DNA of 64,000 nt from CAVYXK01 sp963708245 (GTDB lineage Bacteria; Pseudomonadota; Alphaproteobacteria; Acetobacterales; Acetobacteraceae): assembly GCA_963708245.1 (NCBI GenBank), contig OY970201.1, positions 2,480,001 through 2,544,000 of the forward strand, written 5' to 3'. Position numbers and translations under genes: made by a program. This document shows positions 42,145 through 50,683 of the stretch, in pieces (positions within the stretch are counted from its first letter, which is position 1; each line of letters begins with the position of its first letter). The notes under the pieces were generated by a model, which saw nothing but the letters and a program-made list of their open reading frames with translations, ran no database searches and had not been told where the DNA came from.

Positions 42145-45100
42145 ATGGATGTTGGCCTCGCGCACGCTGCCATTACCCTGGAAAACCGTTTCGTCGATCT
42201 CGATTCGCCGGTACTGCTGACCGGCGTGCAGGCGCTGGTCCGGGTCCTGCTGGAACAGTCCCGGCTCGACCGCGCCGCCGGCCATCGCACAGCCGGCCTC
42301 GTCTCGGGCTATCGCGGCTCGCCGCTCGGCGGGCTCGACCAGGAGCTGTGGCGCCGCCAGAAGCTGCTGACCACGCACGACATCCGCTTCCAGCCCGGCC
42401 TCAACGAAGACCTCGCGGCGACAATGCTCTGGGGTGCCCAGCAGATCGACGCCTTCCCCGGCAAGAAGGTCGAGGGCGTGTTCAGCTTGTGGTACGGCAA
42501 AGGCCCCGGCGTCGATCGTTCCGGCGACGCGCTGCGCTGTGCCAACATGCTCGGCACCTCGGCGCTCGGCGGGGTCCTCGCGGTGGCCGGCGACGACCAC
42601 GGCGCGCAGTCCTCGACCTATCCGCACCAGACCGACCAGCTCTTCCAAGGCTGGATGATCCCGGTCCTGAACCCGGCCTCGGTCGAGGACATCGTGGACT
42701 TCGGCCTGGCCGGCATCGCGCTGTCCCGCTACTCCGGGCTGTGGGTCGCGCTGAAGACCACCTCCGAGACGGCCGAGCAGGCCGCCACCTTCACCATCCA
42801 CTCGCAGCGTGTCTTCGCGACGCCGGACCACGAACGCCCAGCCGATCATCCGATCGGCTACGATCCGACGCTGTCTTTCCCTGCCGATCGCTTCACCTTG
42901 GAACGCCGCGTGCTGATGGAGCGGCTGCCGGCGGTCGCCGCCTGGGCGCGTGCCAACCGGCTCGACCGGTTGGTATTCGGCGCCGCCGATGCGCCGATCG
43001 GGCTGGTCACTGTCGGCCGTGCGCACATGGACACGTTGCACGCGCTTCGCCGGCTCGGGCTGGAACGCCATCCGCAGCTCGCACTGTACAAAGTCGGCCT
43101 GTCGTCGCCCCTGGAGACCGCAGGCCTTCGCGCCTTCGCCCGTGGCAAGCGCGCATTGCTGGTGATCGAGGAGAAACGCAGCTTCGTCGAGGCGCAGATC
43201 CGCGACACACTCTACAACCTGCCCGCCGGGGAACGCCCGGAGGTCGCCGGAAAGACGGACGTTGGCGGGGCGCCATTGCTGTCACCGCTCCTGGAACTGT
43301 CGCCGGAATCGGTGGCTGACGCCCTGGCGCGCTTCCTCACCGCTGCCGGCCTTAACGTCCCCACACCCCCCGAATACCCGCATCCCGAGCGGCCCGCCGG
43401 CCTTCTCCGCCGCATTCCCGCCTTCTGCGCCGGCTGCCCCCACGGCACCTCGACCCGCCTCCCGGATGGCAGCCTGGCCACCGCCGGGATCGGGTGCCAT
43501 TTCATGGCGCTCGATCATGGCGACGCCACGCGCACCTTCACCCATATGGGCGGCGAGGGCGTCACCTGGGTCGGCCTAGCGCCATTCACCGAGACGCCGC
43601 ACGTGTTCGCCAATATCGGCGACGGCACCTACACGCATTCCGGCATCCTGGCGATCCGCCAGGCGGTCGCCGCCAAGGCGCGGATCACTTACAAGATCCT
43701 TTACAACGACGCGGTCGCGATGACCGGCGGCCAGCCCGCCGAAGGCAGCTTCACCGTCCCCGAAATCGCCGCGCAGGTGCACGCCGAAGGAGTGCGCCGC
43801 ATCGCTATTGTCGCAGATGAAGCCGAACGCCTGCCGCCCGTCTCTGCCCTTCCCCCTGGCACGACGCGCCACGTGCGCACCGAACTCGACGCCGTCCAGC
43901 GCGAGCTGCGCGACTACGACGGCGTCTCGGCGCTGATCTACGACCAGGTCTGCGCCACCGAGAAGCGCCGCCGCCGCAAGCGCGGCAAGCTGGCAGAGGC
44001 GACGCAGAGTGTCATCATCAACCCCGATGTCTGCGAGAACTGCGGCGATTGTTCCGTGCAGTCGAGCTGCATCGCGATCGAGCCGGTTGAAACCAGCCTC
44101 GGTCGCAAGCGCCGGATCAACCCGACAGCATGCAACGTCGATCTGTCGTGCCTGAAAGGCTTCTGCCCCAGCTTCGTCACCGTTGCCGGGCCGCCGCGCG
44201 CGCCCGATGCCGACCCGCACTGGGCCGAGCGCGAGGCTGAGTTGGCGGCCGCGTTGCCGGAGCCAGTGCTGCCCGCACGCCTGCCGTGGCGGGCACTGTT
44301 CGCTGGGATCGGTGGCGGCGGCATTGTCACCTCCGGCGCCGTGCTGGCGATGGCGGCGCATCTGGAGGGGCGGCAGGTCCACACGCTCGATTTCACCGGG
44401 CTAGCGCAGAAGAACGGCACCGTCGTCGCGCATGTGCAGATCGGGGAGCCCGGCAGCCTGGACGTGGTCCGCATCCCGCTCGGCGAGGCCGATGTGATGC
44501 TGGCGGCGGACCTTGCGGTGGGTGCCGGTCCGGGCGTCCTAGAGCGCTGCTCGCCCAAGGCCGCTGTTATCGGCAACCTGGACCTTGCCGCGACGGCGGA
44601 ATTCAAATTCGACCCGCTGCTGTCGATCGACGCTTTGCTGCATCGGACCACGATCGAGCGGGCGACCGACCTCGCCGCCAGCACTTGGCTGCACGCAGTG
44701 CGCCTGGCCGAAAAGCTGTTCGGCAATTCACAGACGATGAACACGCTGCTGCTGGGCCTGGCCTGGCAGCGCGGTCTGATCCCGGTGGGCGAAGCGGCGA
44801 TCCTGCGCGCCATCGAGCTGAACGGGGCGGCGGTGGCGCTGAACCGGCGCGCCTTTCTGTGGGGCCGCATCCTTGCCGAGCGGCCGGAACTGGCCGACGA
44901 AATCCTGCTGCACACGCTGGAGCACCCGCCGGCGACCCTGGACGCCCTGATCGCGGACCGCGCCGACCGGCTGGTCGAATACCAGGACGCCGCCTATGCG
45001 GCGCGCTACCGCGCGGTGCTGGACGACGTGGTTGCCGCCGAGACGAAAGTGTTCGGCGAACCTGGCCGGCTGTCGCGCGCGGCGGCTGACGGACTATTCC

Positions 45101-45570
45101 GCGCGATGGCCTACAAGGACGAATACGAGGTGGCGCGGATGCATGCGGCTGCGTCGTACACGGCGCGACCCGTGTTCCACATGTCCCCCCCGCTGATCAC
45201 GCGCACGGATCCGGCAACCGGGCGCCGGCGGAAGGTTGCAATCCCCGGCTGGGCAGCGCTGCCGCTGTTCCGTCTGCTGCGCCATGGCAAACGGCTGCGC
45301 GGGACGCCGCTCGACCTTTTCGGCCGTCAGCAGGAGCGCCGGTGGGAGCGGGCGCTGATCGCGCAGTACGAGGCTGATCTGCGCGTAGTTGCGGCGGAGC
45401 TAAGGCCGGACAATCTCGATCGCGCGGTGGCCATCGCAGCGCTGCCCGACATGATTCGCGGCTTTGGCCCGGTGAAGGAGGCGAACCGCACCAAAGCGAT
45501 GGCCCGGCGCGACACGCTGTTGGCAGGGCTTCGCACCGCGCCCCGAACGCTTTCAGTGGCCGCGGAGTAG
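42145..45570 (+). CDS. Indolepyruvate ferredoxin oxidoreductase family protein (fused alpha and beta)
   Basis: An 1141-residue cytoplasmic enzyme of the 2-oxoacid:acceptor oxidoreductase family. GGAGGA at 42130-42135 fits the ATG at 42145 better than the one at 42136. The N-terminal part is the pyrimidine-type TPP domain (SGYRGSPLGGLDQELW). HVFANIGDGTYTHSGILAIRQ and KILYNDAVAMTGGQPAEG form the TPP-binding region. CENCGDCSVQSSC and CNVDLSCLKGFCPS supply cysteines for Fe-S clusters, and the C-terminal gamma domain starts near LFAGIGGGGIVTSGAVLAMAAH. It converts aryl or branched 2-oxo acids to acyl-CoA with ferredoxin. The full fused length is normal for proteobacteria. Confidence 0.93.
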   Translation: MDVGLAHAAITLENRFVDLDSPVLLTGVQALVRVLLEQSRLDRAAGHRTAGLVSGYRGSPLGGLDQELWRRQKLLTTHDIRFQPGLNEDLAATMLWGAQQIDAFPGKKVEGVFSLWYGKGPGVDRSGDALRCANMLGTSALGGVLAVAGDDHGAQSSTYPHQTDQLFQGWMIPVLNPASVEDIVDFGLAGIALSRYSGLWVALKTTSETAEQAATFTIHSQRVFATPDHERPADHPIGYDPTLSFPADRFTLERRVLMERLPAVAAWARANRLDRLVFGAADAPIGLVTVGRAHMDTLHALRRLGLERHPQLALYKVGLSSPLETAGLRAFARGKRALLVIEEKRSFVEAQIRDTLYNLPAGERPEVAGKTDVGGAPLLSPLLELSPESVADALARFLTAAGLNVPTPPEYPHPERPAGLLRRIPAFCAGCPHGTSTRLPDGSLATAGIGCHFMALDHGDATRTFTHMGGEGVTWVGLAPFTETPHVFANIGDGTYTHSGILAIRQAVAAKARITYKILYNDAVAMTGGQPAEGSFTVPEIAAQVHAEGVRRIAIVADEAERLPPVSALPPGTTRHVRTELDAVQRELRDYDGVSALIYDQVCATEKRRRRKRGKLAEATQSVIINPDVCENCGDCSVQSSCIAIEPVETSLGRKRRINPTACNVDLSCLKGFCPSFVTVAGPPRAPDADPHWAEREAELAAALPEPVLPARLPWRALFAGIGGGGIVTSGAVLAMAAHLEGRQVHTLDFTGLAQKNGTVVAHVQIGEPGSLDVVRIPLGEADVMLAADLAVGAGPGVLERCSPKAAVIGNLDLAATAEFKFDPLLSIDALLHRTTIERATDLAASTWLHAVRLAEKLFGNSQTMNTLLLGLAWQRGLIPVGEAAILRAIELNGAAVALNRRAFLWGRILAERPELADEILLHTLEHPPATLDALIADRADRLVEYQDAAYAARYRAVLDDVVAAETKVFGEPGRLSRAAADGLFRAMAYKDEYEVARMHAAASYTARPVFHMSPPLITRTDPATGRRRKVAIPGWAALPLFRLLRHGKRLRGTPLDLFGRQQERRWERALIAQYEADLRVVAAELRPDNLDRAVAIAALPDMIRGFGPVKEANRTKAMARRDTLLAGLRTAPRTLSVAAE

Positions 45571-45651
45571 AGTGGCGGAATGCGCTTCGCTCTTCCGTCC
45601 TACGGTGCGACGATGCTCGTAGGGCGGAAGAGCGAAGCGTATTCCGCCACT
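45571..45651. repeat. Long hairpin repeat between convergent genes
   Basis: Two 34-base arms (45571-45604 and 45618-45651) are complementary at 32 of 34 positions with a 13-base loop. The arms contain GGCGGAATGCGCTTCGC and its partner. A one-arm relative is at 61366-61395. It starts right after the oxidoreductase stop and ends four bases before the stop of the convergent monooxygenase remnant, so it can act as a two-way terminator. This type of element is dispersed in many proteobacterial genomes. Confidence 0.9.
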
Positions 45652-45654
45652 CCA

Positions 45655-46404
45655 TCACTCCCGCAAATGACCGCGCAACGTCGCGCCCACGTAATCGCGG
45701 CGGAATAACCCCCGCTCCTGCAGCACAGGCACCACAGCGCGCACGAACTGCTCGAACATCCCGGGCATCAGCGTCGGGGTCAGGATGAAACCATCGCAGG
45801 CCTGCGCCTCGAATAAATCCTGCAACTGATCGGCAATGGTTTCCGGCGAGCCCACGATCTGCGGACATAGCTCGCTTGTGGCGAAACGGCGGGCTGCTTC
45901 GCCCAGCGTCAGGCCCTGCGCCTCGGTCCCCTGCAGAATCACGTCGAGCGACCCGCGCGATCCGGCCTCCATCTGCATGTCGGTCAGCTTCTGATCGGCG
46001 GGATAACGTGATAGATCGACACCGATATGGCCTGACATCTGTGCCAGCCCGACCTCGGTCTGCACAAGCTCGTTGACATAGGCCTGCCGCTCGCGCGCGA
46101 TGGCATCCGTCTCGCCGACAATCACGTCGATCGAAGGCAGAATCAGGCAATCTTCCGCCGCGCGGCCCCGCGCCGACACGCGCGACTTCAGGTCCTGATA
46201 GAAGGCCTGCATGTCCGCTTTGCTGTGCTGCAGCGTGAACACCAGTTCGCCCCAGCGGGCGGCGAAGTCACGCCCACGTGGTGAGGAGCCGGCTTGCATG
46301 ATCACCGGCCGGCCCTGCGGCGAGCGCGGCACCGTCAGCGGGCCGCGCGTCTTGATCCACCGCCCCTGGTAGTTGACGTAGTGCACCTTGTCGGGATCGG
46401 CATA
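45655..46404 (-). pseudogene. C-terminal half of an interrupted LLM flavin monooxygenase
   Basis: This encodes the last about 250 residues of an NtaA/SnaA/DszA-type flavin-dependent monooxygenase: DPDKVHYVNYQGRWIKTRGPL, RPVIMQAGSSPRGRDFAARWGELVFT and FEAQACDGFILTPTLMPGMFEQF. Upstream the frame stops making sense at GGCATA (46399-46404), where a 4279-bp mobile unit begins. Joining it at the duplicated GGCATA to the part at 50684-51253 restores an uninterrupted frame of about 437 residues, the usual family length. The half-gene has no start of its own. Confidence 0.92.
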
Positions 46405-46460
46405 TGTAAGCGCCATATAGAGATGTCACCCCTCTGCAAAATAGAGATGTCACCCTCAGG
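46405..46460 (+). repeat. Left terminal inverted repeat of the mobile unit
   Basis: 56 bases that match the complement of 50627-50683 in most positions, allowing one gap. It contains TAGAGATGTCACC twice, 28 bases apart. Confidence 0.85.
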
Positions 46461-46486
46461 GGTCTTGGGGTCCCGGGAGCGGTGCC

Positions 46487-47833
46487 ATGGCGGTGATGTC
46501 GATGAGCACGCAGGAGTTCAGCCGGCTGGAAGTTCTGCTTGGCGTCCAGTCCGGGCGGCTGCGCATCGCGGATGCCTGCAGACTGATCGGGATTTGCCGG
46601 CGTCAGGCACTGCGGTTACTGCGCGGTCTGCGCCAGGAGGGCGCCTCCAGCCTGGTCTCGAAGCGCCGCGGTCGGCGCAGCAACCACCGATTGCCGGACG
46701 CGGTCCGGGCCCTGGCTCTGACGATCGTGCGCGAGCGGTATCGCGACTTTGGGCCGACGCTGGCGGCCGAGAAGCTGGCAAAGCTGCACGGCTGCACGGT
46801 CTCGCACGAGACGCTGCGGCAATGGATGATCGCCGACGGGCTGTGGGTCGACCGGCGCCACCGCCTGCCCTGCCCGCATCAACCACGACGCCGGCGGGAG
46901 TGTCTCGGCGAGCTGGTGCAGATTGACGGTTCGGAACACGCCTGGTTCGAGGACCGTGGTGCGGTTTGCACGCTGCTCGCCTTCATCGACGATGCGACCA
47001 GCCGGATCATGGAACTGCGCTTCGCGGCATCGGAATCGGCGTTCGACTACTTTCGCTCGATGCGCCGCTATCTCGAGGCACACGGCAAGCCGGTCGCATT
47101 GTATAGCGACAAGCACAGCATCTTCCGGGTGAACAACAAGGATGCCATCGGCGGCGAGCGGATCACGCAGTTCGGGCGGGCCCTGGCCGAGCTGAACATC
47201 GACATCATCTGTGCCAACATTCCGCAGGCCAAGGGTCGGGTGGAACGTGCATTTGGCACGCTGCAAGACCGGCTGGTGAAGGAGTTGCGGCTCGCCAACA
47301 TTGCCGGCATCGAAGCAGCGAACGCCTGGTTGCCGGGATTCATCACCGACTACAACAAGCGCTTTGGTCGAGAGCCATTGAACGGCACGGATCTCCATCG
47401 GCGCCTATCGCCCCGGGATGATCTTGATGAAATCCTGGCCTGGCGAGAGAAGCGGACTGTTACCAACAACCTGACACTGCACTATGATCGCATGATGTTG
47501 ATCCTCGAACCGACGCCGCTGGCACGTAGCTTGGCGCGCAAGACGGTGGAGGTGGTGAACTACCCGGACGGTCGGTTCGCCGTCCGGTCCAACGGCAGCG
47601 ACCTGCCGTTCCGGGTGTTCGACAAGATCCGCACGGTCGAACCGGGCACGATCGTGGAGAACAAGCGGTTGACCGAGGTGCTGGCGCACGTGCAGGCGCA
47701 GCAGGGAGCCTATGCGCCCAACCGACGCCGCCACCACCCTGCCCGGCAGCGGCCACCGAACAATCTCGAAGCGCCCGGCTTACCGTCCAAAGGTCGCCCG
47801 TCACGGCGTGACATCACCACGCTGCCGGCCTGA
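46487..47833 (+). CDS. ISNCY-type DDE transposase
   Basis: A 448-residue transposase. The N-terminus is helix-turn-helix rich (LEVLLGVQSGRLRIADACRLIGICRRQALRLLRGL, residues about 12-46). The catalytic core resembles a retroviral-type integrase: QIDGSEHAWFED carries the first Asp, YSDKHSIFRV the second, and IPQAKGRVERAFGTLQDRLVKELRL the Glu. The C-terminus is Arg/Pro-rich. Several in-frame ATGs exist at the start (46487, 46496, 46502). It is the only gene in the unit likely to act on the outer inverted repeats, so it probably made the insertion. Confidence 0.9.
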   Translation: MAVMSMSTQEFSRLEVLLGVQSGRLRIADACRLIGICRRQALRLLRGLRQEGASSLVSKRRGRRSNHRLPDAVRALALTIVRERYRDFGPTLAAEKLAKLHGCTVSHETLRQWMIADGLWVDRRHRLPCPHQPRRRRECLGELVQIDGSEHAWFEDRGAVCTLLAFIDDATSRIMELRFAASESAFDYFRSMRRYLEAHGKPVALYSDKHSIFRVNNKDAIGGERITQFGRALAELNIDIICANIPQAKGRVERAFGTLQDRLVKELRLANIAGIEAANAWLPGFITDYNKRFGREPLNGTDLHRRLSPRDDLDEILAWREKRTVTNNLTLHYDRMMLILEPTPLARSLARKTVEVVNYPDGRFAVRSNGSDLPFRVFDKIRTVEPGTIVENKRLTEVLAHVQAQQGAYAPNRRRHHPARQRPPNNLEAPGLPSKGRPSRRDITTLPA

Positions 47834-47851
47834 CCGGTCAGCAAGGGCCCC

Positions 47852-47938
47852 GGTGCTCGGAGCCGTCAAGGACGGTCGCCTGCAGCGCCCGCCGCTTCGC
47901 GGTGCCTTCGGCATTCTTGACCGCTCCTCTGCGCGCCT
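47852..47938 (+). repeat. Left copy of a repeat flanking the IS110 element
   Basis: It starts GTGCTCGGAGCCGTCAAG and ends near TTCTTGACCGCTCC, with inverted GTCAAG/CTTGAC arms around a GC-rich centre. A related sequence in the same orientation is at 49308-49390; the first 18 bases agree at 17 positions. The pair brackets the IS110 element. Confidence 0.6.
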
Positions 47939-48034
47939 CGGCTGGTGGCAGTTGTCGGGACATGGCGTAATCGCGAAGGACAGCCGGAACCGACCACCGG
48001 GTAGCCCTCCGTGACCACAACACGGAGCAACGCC

Positions 48035-49072
48035 ATGGATCAGCAACACTACGTCGGACTCGACGTCTCGCTTGAGACCACCTCGATCTGCGTCATCGAC
48101 AGCAACGGCGCTGTCGTTTGGCGAGGCAAGTGTGCCACGGAACCCGATGCGATTTGCCGGATCGTCCGCGCTCAGGCCCCGGCCCTCGCGCGATTCGGTT
48201 TGGAGACCGGCCAGCTCTCTAATTGGCTGACCCTCGGATTGCGGCGGCGCGGCTTGCCGGTCGTCTGCCTCGACGCCCGCCACGCAAAGGCGGCACTTAG
48301 CCTGCAAGTCAACAAGACCGATGCCAACGATGCACTTGGCCTCGCACAGGTCGTGCGAACCGGATGGTTCCGCGAGGTCGCCATCAAGAGCATGGACGCA
48401 CAAACCCTGCGCATGTTGCTGATGGCCAGAGCGCAATTGGTTTCGCAGCGTCAGGCCGTGGCCAATAATATACGTGGTCTGCTGAAGACGTTCGGCCATG
48501 TCATTGCCCGTGGCTGCAAAGGCCCTTTCCCGATACGCGTCCGTGACGCGATCGGCGATAACCAGGCATTGTCGGCGATCATCGAACCTTTACTTGCGGC
48601 CTGGCTGGCCATCCGTGATCAGGTCACGATTTTTGACCGTCAGGTGGTGCTGAGAGCCAAGGCCGATGCCGCCGCACGCCGCCTGATGTCGGTGCCGGGC
48701 GTCGGCGTGATCGTTGCCCTCGCATATATGGCAGTGATCGACGATCCCTCTCGCTTCAAACAATCAACGTCAGTCGGGGCCTATCTCGGTCTCACGCCGC
48801 GACGTTATCAGTCCGGCGAGGTCGACAAGGCCGGTCATATATCGAAGTGTGGTGACGGATTGCTCCGCTCCTACCTGTTCGAGGCAGCGAACGTCTTGCT
48901 TGTTCGCCATCCGAAGCCATCGAAGCTCAGGACGTGGGGACTCGGCCTTGCCGCTCGGATCGGCATGCGTCGCGCCAAGGTGGCGGTTGCCCGCAAACTG
49001 GGCGTGATCATGCACCGCGTCTGGAAAGATGACCGCGATTTCGATTGGGGTGACGCAGTGGCCGCCGCATGA
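48035..49072 (+). CDS. IS110-family transposase (DEDD recombinase)
   Basis: A 345-residue recombinase. ATG 48035 has CGGAG upstream and gives YVGLDVSLETTSICVID, the first RuvC-like Asp. ARFGLETGQLSNWL carries the Glu and NKTDANDALGLAQVVRTGW the DxxD pair. The C-terminal Tnp_20 domain has LMSVPGVGVIVALAYMAVIDDPSRF and GAYLGLTPRRYQSGEVDKAGHISKCGDGLLRSYLFEAAN, including the conserved serine region. Such enzymes use a bridge RNA made from the element's own flank to choose donor and target. Confidence 0.93.
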   Translation: MDQQHYVGLDVSLETTSICVIDSNGAVVWRGKCATEPDAICRIVRAQAPALARFGLETGQLSNWLTLGLRRRGLPVVCLDARHAKAALSLQVNKTDANDALGLAQVVRTGWFREVAIKSMDAQTLRMLLMARAQLVSQRQAVANNIRGLLKTFGHVIARGCKGPFPIRVRDAIGDNQALSAIIEPLLAAWLAIRDQVTIFDRQVVLRAKADAAARRLMSVPGVGVIVALAYMAVIDDPSRFKQSTSVGAYLGLTPRRYQSGEVDKAGHISKCGDGLLRSYLFEAANVLLVRHPKPSKLRTWGLGLAARIGMRRAKVAVARKLGVIMHRVWKDDRDFDWGDAVAAA

Positions 49073-49300
49073 GCGCGGCGAGCCCCCGGATTCGCGAACA
49101 GAGATCCGCCTGATCGAGGCGGGAGCATGTCCCAGCCGGGACGAGGCCCGGCAACCCCGCGTCCTTCGTTGCGGCCCTTTCGAGGTGACCGCGTTCGGGA
49201 CATAGGGGTGCCGACCTCCCCGACGCCACGTTGCGGCTGACAACAGACCGCGGAAAGAACCATGACCCGGCAGGACAGTAGCCCCCAACCTGATCGAGCG
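49073..49300 (+). ncRNA. Candidate IS110 bridge RNA region
   Basis: The 228 bases after the transposase stop have no credible gene but contain consecutive perfect hairpins: CCGCCT/AGGCGG (49106-49111 with 49117-49122) and GTCCC/GGGAC (49129-49133 with 49138-49142), then more GC-rich pairing potential. IS1111-group members of IS110 are known to encode their bridge RNA downstream of the transposase. The upstream flank (47939-48034) is shorter. Guide loops matching target and donor were not identified. Confidence 0.45.
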
Positions 49301-49307
49301 TTACGCC

Positions 49308-49390
49308 GTGCTCGCAGCCGTCAAGACCGCTTCGCGCCGCCTCCGGCGGTGGCCTGCGGCCAGTCTTGACCGTTGCTCCGCGCGGCGCAG
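49308..49390 (+). repeat. Right copy of the repeat flanking the IS110 element
   Basis: It starts GTGCTCGCAGCCGTCAAG and ends near GTCTTGACCGTTGC; its GTCAAG/CTTGAC arms enclose a GC-rich hairpin. It is related to 47852-47938. Confidence 0.6.
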
Positions 49391-49425
49391 TGTGATGATG
49401 CAGGCCGGGGCGGAGAAACGGCGCT

Positions 49426-50332
49426 TCAGCCGAACAAAGAAACTATCCGCGACATTCTCTGGTTTGGGCAATCCAGTGCGCAAGCGTGCGGGCGACGGAC
49501 CCGGGGCTGACCGATCAGCTCTCCGAGCGCAGGGTCGCCTCGACGCGCTGGAATCAACCGCTCCCGCTGGGCGGGCCCACACCACCCCGCGAGGAGGGCG
49601 CGGACGCGGATGATGGACAGGTAGGGCTCCATCACCGCCGTCAGCGCCGCTTGTGACATGCCGGCTAGCCGCGCGTATTCGGACTGCATGACTGCATTGT
49701 AGGCGCGCGGCCGCTCCGGATCGGCAACGACGTCCGCGGTGAGTTCGGCAAGGATAATGTGGCTGGTAGCAAGGTCGAGGGCGGCGGGCGCGCGGACGAT
49801 ACCTAGCCAGTCGATCAATCTTGGACCATTCGCCGTCATGATCACGTTGTCGGGGTGAAGATCGCCATGGCACAGCCCGTCTCCCGGCGACAGGCGGTCG
49901 ATCAGGGCGAGGATGCCGGCGGCGATGTGCTCCGGAATCCGGCCGCCGTCGTCGCGCAACGAGCCCGCCATCAAGTCGCGCAGGCGAAGCACCTCTGGCG
50001 GCGGGGGCGTCTTGTGGACGGATAGGGCGAGGGTCGCGAGGATCGAGCCCACCTGTCCGTTCGTCATGGCGCCGCTTCGCGAAAGCTGCTTCAGGGTCGG
50101 TCCGTCGAGGCGCGACAGCACGATGCCGAAGCGCCCGTCCAGCGTCACCTCGCCGAGCACCTCTGGCGCCGGAGCGCCGGCGGCGAAGGCGGCGCGGGTG
50201 ATGTGGGCCTCGTACCGGGCGAGCCGTTGCGGGTCGGCCGTCCTTGAACAGCTTCACCACCTGACCGGGCGCCCAGGCGTGGACGTCCGAGAACGCGCCT
50301 TCACCGATCTTCTCCCCCAGCGATCCCTGCAC
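49426..50332 (-). pseudogene. Aminoglycoside phosphotransferase-like gene, frameshifted
   Basis: A kinase-fold gene of the APH/choline kinase family. A GTG at 50330-50332 follows AGGAGGAAG and opens QGSLGEKIGEGAFSDVHAWAPGQVVKLFKDGRP, quoted here as the ATP-binding lobe. A one-base shift in the CCC near 50240 separates it from the second frame, which continues RYEAHITRAAFAAGAPAPE and holds the catalytic LCHGDLHPDNVIM and the metal-binding LIDWLG. Removing one C gives a normal protein of about 300 residues. It sits inside the mobile unit, so it may be resistance-like cargo, but the substrate is unknown. Confidence 0.8.
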
Positions 50333-50626
50333 TGCCCTTCCTCCTGCGAAAAAAGTGAATACTGGCGGCGGGCAAAGTAAAACCCCTCCTGTCGCCGGAA
50401 GGTGGCTGAGCGTTGCAATGGTGGCGGGCGACTGGGTCCGGAATCCACCCATTGCCGACCTACAGGCGTGACAACATTTCGTCGATTCCCCACTTGCCAA
50501 GAGGTCCGCGATTAAAGAACGAAGGGCGTCCCGACCATTCGACCACGCCTCCGGCGGGTCGAACAAAGGGCATTGGGTATTCAGGAAGGCATTGAATGCG
50601 CGGCTCTTTGGGTTGGCCGGCCGCAG
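50333..50626. other. Non-coding part of the mobile unit
   Basis: About 290 bases between the phosphotransferase start and the right inverted repeat. No reading frame here has start, codon use or similarity that I can support. Confidence 0.4.
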
Positions 50627-50683
50627 CCTGGGGGTGACATTTCTACTTTGCGCGCCGAGTGACATTTCTACCTTGCGCCGACA
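50627..50683 (-). repeat. Right terminal inverted repeat of the mobile unit
   Basis: 57 bases, the complement of which aligns with 46405-46460. It contains two TAGAAATGTCAC motifs on the minus strand and ends in ACA directly before the GGCATA target duplication. Confidence 0.85.

Larger units (their letters stand above)
47939..49307 (+). mobile_element. IS110-family insertion sequence (approximate ends)
   Basis: The element is placed between the two related flanking repeats. It has the IS110 hallmarks of a DEDD transposase gene, no obvious terminal inverted repeats, no target duplication, and sizeable non-coding flanks (about 95 bases before and 235 after the gene). The exact ends cannot be fixed without an empty site. 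It is nested inside the ISNCY-type unit. Confidence 0.6.
46405..50683 (+). mobile_element. 4279-bp ISNCY-type mobile unit carrying IS110 and a phosphotransferase gene
   Basis: The unit is flanked by perfect 6-bp direct repeats GGCATA (46399-46404 and 50684-50689). It is bounded by imperfect inverted repeats: left end TGTAAGCGCC..., right end on the complementary strand TGTCGGCGCA.... Both ends continue with two copies of a TAGARATGTCAC motif, probable transposase-binding sites. Inside are the ISNCY-type transposase (46487-47833), an IS110-family element (about 47939-49307) and a frameshifted aminoglycoside phosphotransferase-like gene. It interrupts a monooxygenase gene. Whether the phosphotransferase is original cargo or came later cannot be told. 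Confidence 0.85.

Noticed and set aside
45655..46404. An intact short monooxygenase starting near the mobile unit
   Set aside because: The first codons before the target duplication are inverted-repeat sequence, and the missing N-terminal half is found beyond the insert.
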